DNA from: Oscillospiraceae bacterium
GTDB taxonomy: Bacteria > Bacillota > Clostridia > Saccharofermentanales > Saccharofermentanaceae
Direction: 5' to 3'
Assembly: GCA_902795955.1 (NCBI GenBank)
Contig: CADBNJ010000072.1
Span: forward strand, 1-9,180
DNA: 9,180 nt
Shown here: positions 6,951-9,180 of the stretch, one piece after another
Position numbering within the stretch: position 1 is the first letter of the stretch
Layout of the letters: every line of letters begins with the position of its first letter
The notes under the pieces: generated by a model
Databases searched by the model: none
Told to the model about the DNA's origin: nothing
Seen by the model: the letters and a program-made list of their open reading frames with translations, nothing else
Translations under genes and position numbers: made by a program

Positions 6951-7447
6951 TCAGAAGATACGAAGAGCGTGACGTCAAGGTCATGGCTGATATATGGAAT
7001 GAAGTGGTTGCCGAAGGCAATGCTTTCCCGCAGGAGGACGAGCTGACTTATGAGGAAGCGTCTTTGTTCTTCGCGTCACAGACTTACTGCGGAGTGTTCG
7101 AGACGGACGGCGTCATAAAAGGGCTTTATATCCTGCATCCCAACAACGTCGGAAGGTGCGGGCACATAAGCAATGCCAGCTTTGCCGTAAGCAAAGACAG
7201 CAGGGGGCTTCACATAGGCGCTAAGCTTGTTGCGGACTGCCTTTTGCAGGCTGAGAGGGCGGGCTTCGGGATACTTCAGTTCAATGCTGTCGTAGAGGAT
7301 AATGTTCATGCAAGACACCTGTACGAGAGGCTCGGATTCAAGAGTCTCGGAGTCATAGAGAAGGGCTTCAGGATGCCGGACGGAACATACAAAAACATTT
7401 GCCCGTATTACAGGGAGACAGGAGACATAAATGGCAACGATCAATAA
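6947..7447 (+). CDS. GNAT-family N-acetyltransferase, GTG start
   Basis: This is a single-domain 166-residue acetyltransferase of the GCN5-related fold. The N-terminal IRRYEERDV strand and first helix are typical. The acetyl-CoA pyrophosphate loop is SRGLHIGAKLV (85-95), and motif B is NVHARHLYERLGFKSLGVI (119-137), ending with the usual strand after YERLGF. The substrate cannot be read from sequence: small amines, amino acids or protein N-termini are all possible. The GTG at 6947 is chosen because it restores the conserved IRxYxxxD start, overlaps the preceding TGA (GTGA) and has AAAGAGG at 6932-6938 eight bases upstream. The next ATG would delete the first strand. The 3' end overlaps the Nudix gene by 17 bases. 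A role in sugar use is not evident; an accessory or detoxifying role (for instance acetylation of excess sugar) is speculation. Confidence 0.88.
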   Translation: MIRRYEERDVKVMADIWNEVVAEGNAFPQEDELTYEEASLFFASQTYCGVFETDGVIKGLYILHPNNVGRCGHISNASFAVSKDSRGLHIGAKLVADCLLQAERAGFGILQFNAVVEDNVHARHLYERLGFKSLGVIEKGFRMPDGTYKNICPYYRETGDINGNDQ

Positions 7448-8039
7448 GGTAACAAAGCTGACGGACAAGAAGTTCGTCAACCTTTATCAGGCAGACGGGA
7501 TCAACGCGAAAGGATATGAATCACACTACCTCATCGCCTCCAGATCCGCGTCGGTCGAAGGGCTCAAGATGAACAGCTGCGTGACCCGGGCAGACGCCGT
7601 TAATGTATATGCTCTCTGCGATGGCAAAGTAGTGCTCGTCAGGCAGTACAGATATCCGATCAATGCCTGGATATATGAGCTTCCGGCAGGTCTCATAGAG
7701 AACGGCGAGGACTATCACGATACGGCCGTCCGCGAGATGAAGGAGGAGACGGGACTTGACCTGTCGCTTATCAAGGTCGATCCGATGATCGAGAAGGGCT
7801 GCTTTACTTCTGTGGGAATGACTGATGAGTCCGCCGCCACGGTATACGGATATGCCTCCGGAACAGTGTCGGATCAGTTCGAGGAGGCCAGTGAGGAGAT
7901 AGAGGTGGTACTTGCCGATAAGGAAGAGTGCAGAAGGATCCTCAGGGAAGAGAACGTATCGCTTAACTGCCAGTATCAGCTTATGCATTACATAAGCGAC
8001 CCCGAGCCGTTCGGATTCCTTGATTCTTTTTTGCAGTGA
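7431..8039 (+). CDS. Nudix hydrolase, ADP-ribose pyrophosphatase-like
   Basis: This 202-residue cytoplasmic Mg2+-dependent pyrophosphohydrolase has a complete Nudix box, GX5EX7REUXEEXGU, at 87-109 (G87, E93, R101, E102, E105, E106, G108). The preceding VVLVRQYRYP and YELPAGLIE and the later FTSVGMTDE fit the ADP-ribose/ADP-sugar pyrophosphatase branch (NudF/YqkG-like) rather than mutator or Ap4A hydrolases. The likely reaction is cleavage of ADP-ribose or a nucleoside-diphosphate sugar to AMP/NMP and sugar phosphate. Pairing with a sugar operon makes an NDP-sugar substrate attractive but unproven. GGAG at 7421-7424 lies six bases before the ATG, inside the acetyltransferase gene, and the reading frames overlap by 17 bases. 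It is the last gene of the operon and stops 2 bp from the converging repressor gene, with no intrinsic terminator in between. Confidence 0.9.
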   Translation: MATINKVTKLTDKKFVNLYQADGINAKGYESHYLIASRSASVEGLKMNSCVTRADAVNVYALCDGKVVLVRQYRYPINAWIYELPAGLIENGEDYHDTAVREMKEETGLDLSLIKVDPMIEKGCFTSVGMTDESAATVYGYASGTVSDQFEEASEEIEVVLADKEECRRILREENVSLNCQYQLMHYISDPEPFGFLDSFLQ

Positions 8040-8041
8040 GA

Positions 8042-8356
8042 TTATCTGTTCAGGCTTCTGATGATCCTCATAATGCTCTGTTTATCGTACTCTCCGAGCT
8101 TGCGGTACGATTCGATCACGAGGAATTCCTCTTCGCTTATGACGTGATCTGATGCCTTGCCGGGAGATTCGTGGGCGATCAGCAGGTCAACAGATACCTC
8201 AAGGGCGTCAGCTATTCTCTTGAGTCCTTCTATATCCGGCTCGATCTTGTTGCGTTCATACTGCTGAACGGCCTGCTGCGTAACGCCGATCTTCTCGGCG
8301 AGCTTCTTCTGACTAATCTTTTTTGATCTGCGCAGGTCTCTTAAGTTTGGAACCAT
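8042..8356 (-). CDS. XRE/Cro-type helix-turn-helix repressor
   Basis: This is a 104-residue DNA-binding protein. The HTH_3 domain (about 4-60) contains KKLAEKIGVTQQAVQQYERN (17-36), followed by IEPDIEGLKRIADALEVSVD, a textbook lambda-repressor-like fold. A short C-terminal helical part (about 74-102) probably mediates dimerisation; there is no peptidase or metal-binding domain. The start at 8356 (MVPNLRDL) is preferred over an upstream in-frame ATG at 8395, because AAAGGAG at 8370-8364 lies seven bases before it and the fold begins there. It converges on the Nudix gene. Two dyads at 8417-8455, about 60 bp upstream of its start, are likely operators, so autoregulation is probable. Its other targets are unknown. 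It resembles standalone chromosomal or prophage-derived regulators, and no phage genes are nearby. Confidence 0.9.
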   Translation of the reverse strand: MVPNLRDLRRSKKISQKKLAEKIGVTQQAVQQYERNKIEPDIEGLKRIADALEVSVDLLIAHESPGKASDHVISEEEFLVIESYRKLGEYDKQSIMRIIRSLNR

Positions 8357-8416
8357 CTGACGTCTCCTTTGCGAAATCCTATACTCTATTTTCACAAAGC
8401 ATCGTCAGCCGTTGCG

Positions 8417-8455
8417 ACAAGCAATACTTGTATGCAACAAGAGTTACTTGTTGCA
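8417..8455. promoter_or_regulatory. Paired operators ACAAG-N5-CTTGT
   Basis: The first dyad is ACAAG (8417-8421) - CAATA - CTTGT (8427-8431). The second, stronger one has 9-bp perfect arms, TGCAACAAG (8433-8441) and CTTGTTGCA (8447-8455), around AGTTA. Their centres, 8424 and 8444, are 20 bp apart (about two helical turns), so two dimers could bind side by side on one face. Fifteen-bp dyads of this kind, repeated in the region upstream of an XRE gene, are the normal pattern for autoregulation by that family. Confidence 0.65.
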
Positions 8456-8525
8456 GTTCAGCAGGGTTATCTCACATAAGCGATATTATTTGCGGATATC
8501 TGATATCAGGTTGGATAAAAATCAA

Positions 8526-8553
8526 TAAAAACGGGGCTTTTGAGCCTTTTTTT
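8526..8553 (+). terminator. Terminator-like hairpin with T7 tract
   Basis: GGGGCT (8533-8538) pairs with AGCCTT (8543-8548) across a TTTG loop; two of the six pairs are G-U. The run of seven Ts at 8547-8553 follows, and the A-run at 8527-8531 can extend the stem against the Ts. It resembles a rho-independent terminator on the + strand, and weakly also on the - strand, where GTTTTT follows. No + strand gene ends just upstream, so it would stop transcripts that run through the repressor region, a short untranslated RNA started near the operators, or an unseen leader of the CarD gene. Confidence 0.5.
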
Positions 8554-8618
8554 GTAAAAATTGCGAACAAGACAAGCAGATTCCCCGATGATAAAATGTA
8601 ACCAGTAAGTTTATACCA

Positions 8619-8649
8619 TTGATAGAATTTTGCAAGAGTTTTTTACAAT
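8619..8649 (+). promoter_or_regulatory. Sigma-A-type promoter of the CarD gene
   Basis: TTGATA (8619-8624) and TACAAT (8644-8649) each match the sigma-A consensus at five of six positions, with a slightly long 19-bp spacer. The predicted start near 8656 leaves a leader of about 20 nt before the ATG at 8677, carrying GTGAGG at 8663-8668. An alternative, TTGCAA (8631) with TCTACT (8654), has 17-bp spacing but poorer hexamers. Confidence 0.45.
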
Positions 8650-8676
8650 TTGTTCTACTTGAGTGAGGTTAACGAT

Positions 8677-9180
8677 ATGGGATTTGCAGTAGGCGATGCT
8701 ATCGTATATGGCGGCAACGGAGTTTGCGAGATCGAGGATATCAGGGACATCAGTTTCTACCGTGAGCGTCCTTCCAAATATTATGTCCTTAAGCCGATGT
8801 TCACACCTCAGTCGTCGGTCGTATACGTTCCGTATTCCAATAAGGAACAGGTATCCAAGTTCCACCATGTGATCTCCAAGGAGGAGGCCATGGCCATCAT
8901 AAGCAGGATACCCATCAAGAGCGTCAAGTGGGTGGAGGACAGGAACGAGCGTAAGGAGACCTTCAACGGCATCGTCAGCGACGGAAGCAGAGAGGACATA
9001 GTCAGTCTGATATCTCTTATCGAGAAGCAGAAGGACAAGCTTGCATGCGAAGGCAAGAAGCTCAATGCACAGGATGAGCGCATATTACATGATGCCCTCA
9101 AGAGGATCAATTCGGAATTTGCCGTCGCACTCGGAATGGATAATCCCGATTCCGTTGACAGGTACATCAGGAACAGGGAA
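8677..9180 (+). CDS. CarD/CdnL-family RNA polymerase-binding regulator (3' end cut)
   Basis: The frame is open from the ATG to the window edge (168 codons, no stop), so the protein is incomplete here, though probably by only a few residues given the family's usual 160-180. The N-terminal part is the CarD/TRCF RNA-polymerase-interaction domain: MGFAVGDAIVYGGNGVCEIE (1-20), then the YYVLKP and SVVYVPYSN strands. The C-terminal part, from about residue 68, is helical (ISKEEAMAII onward) and would contact DNA near the -10 element. CarD proteins bind the RNA polymerase beta subunit and stabilise open promoter complexes, commonly at rRNA and housekeeping promoters. GTGAGG at 8663-8668 is the ribosome binding site. 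The gene has its own promoter and appears unrelated to the sugar operon. Confidence 0.92.
   Translation, partial: MGFAVGDAIVYGGNGVCEIEDIRDISFYRERPSKYYVLKPMFTPQSSVVYVPYSNKEQVSKFHHVISKEEAMAIISRIPIKSVKWVEDRNERKETFNGIVSDGSREDIVSLISLIEKQKDKLACEGKKLNAQDERILHDALKRINSEFAVALGMDNPDSVDRYIRNRE

Larger units (their letters stand above)
8357..8676. other. Divergent intergenic region between repressor and CarD genes
   Basis: These 320 bases separate two divergently transcribed regulator genes. They contain the paired ACAAG/CTTGT dyads (8417-8455), a 10-bp perfect palindrome CTGATATCAG (8500-8509), a terminator-like hairpin (8526-8553) and a promoter candidate for the right-hand gene (8619-8649). I could not identify a convincing sigma-A promoter for the repressor on the - strand. 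The + strand open frame at 8323-8601 has no coding character. Confidence 0.7.

Noticed and set aside
8357..8395. Upstream in-frame ATG at 8395 as the repressor start
   Set aside because: AAAGGAG at 8370-8364 fits the ATG at 8356, and the 13 extra residues (Arg/Lys-rich) precede the start of the fold.
8323..8601. 92-codon + strand frame crossing the repressor start, operators and terminator
   Set aside because: No ribosome binding site, runs through regulatory elements and a T-tract, and the product has no motif.

Overview
The window looks like chromosomal DNA from a Clostridia-type Bacillota, probably a gut or rumen anaerobe of the Lachnospiraceae/Oscillospiraceae/Saccharofermentans kind. 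The reasons are the strong AGGAG-type ribosome binding sites, the short CarD-family protein, a consensus-matching cre box, a GH36 enzyme of the cytoplasmic Bacillota type, and tightly overlapping genes. The assignment is inference; there is no rRNA or marker gene here.

Layout. Bases 1-608 contain no convincing gene but are dense in structure. An imperfect 61-bp tandem repeat built from TTCCGC/GCGGAA dyads lies at 46-153. A candidate large structured RNA (201-443, + strand) is closed by a 24-bp stem and has nested helices and a possible pseudoknot. After it comes a regulated promoter: two GGAAAC-N16-GTTTCC dyads 63 bp apart, an extended -10 (TGCTATTAT) between them, and a perfect match to the cre consensus at the predicted start of transcription.

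Bases 609-8039 form one operon of six + strand genes with almost no intergenic DNA: a TetR-family regulator, an unassigned GT-B-like protein, a MelB-type (GPH family) sugar:cation symporter, a cytoplasmic GH36 alpha-galactosidase, a GNAT acetyltransferase and a Nudix hydrolase. Four of the five junctions overlap or leave 1 bp; the other leaves 12 bp. The core job is uptake and hydrolysis of alpha-galactosides (melibiose/raffinose type). The symporter keeps the Asp and Trp residues that bind galactoside and cation in MelB. It also carries a roughly 145-residue extracellular domain that ordinary GPH transporters lack. The cre box suggests repression while better sugars are present, and the TetR protein is the obvious candidate for a specific regulator. 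The GT-B-like protein is the least understood member.

Bases 8042-8356 encode a small XRE/Cro-type repressor on the - strand, converging on the operon with only 2 bp between stop codons. Upstream of it, two ACAAG-N5-CTTGT dyads centred 20 bp apart are probably its own operators. A + strand terminator-like hairpin (8526-8553) and a promoter (8619-8649) precede a CarD-family RNA polymerase-binding regulator that runs off the right edge.
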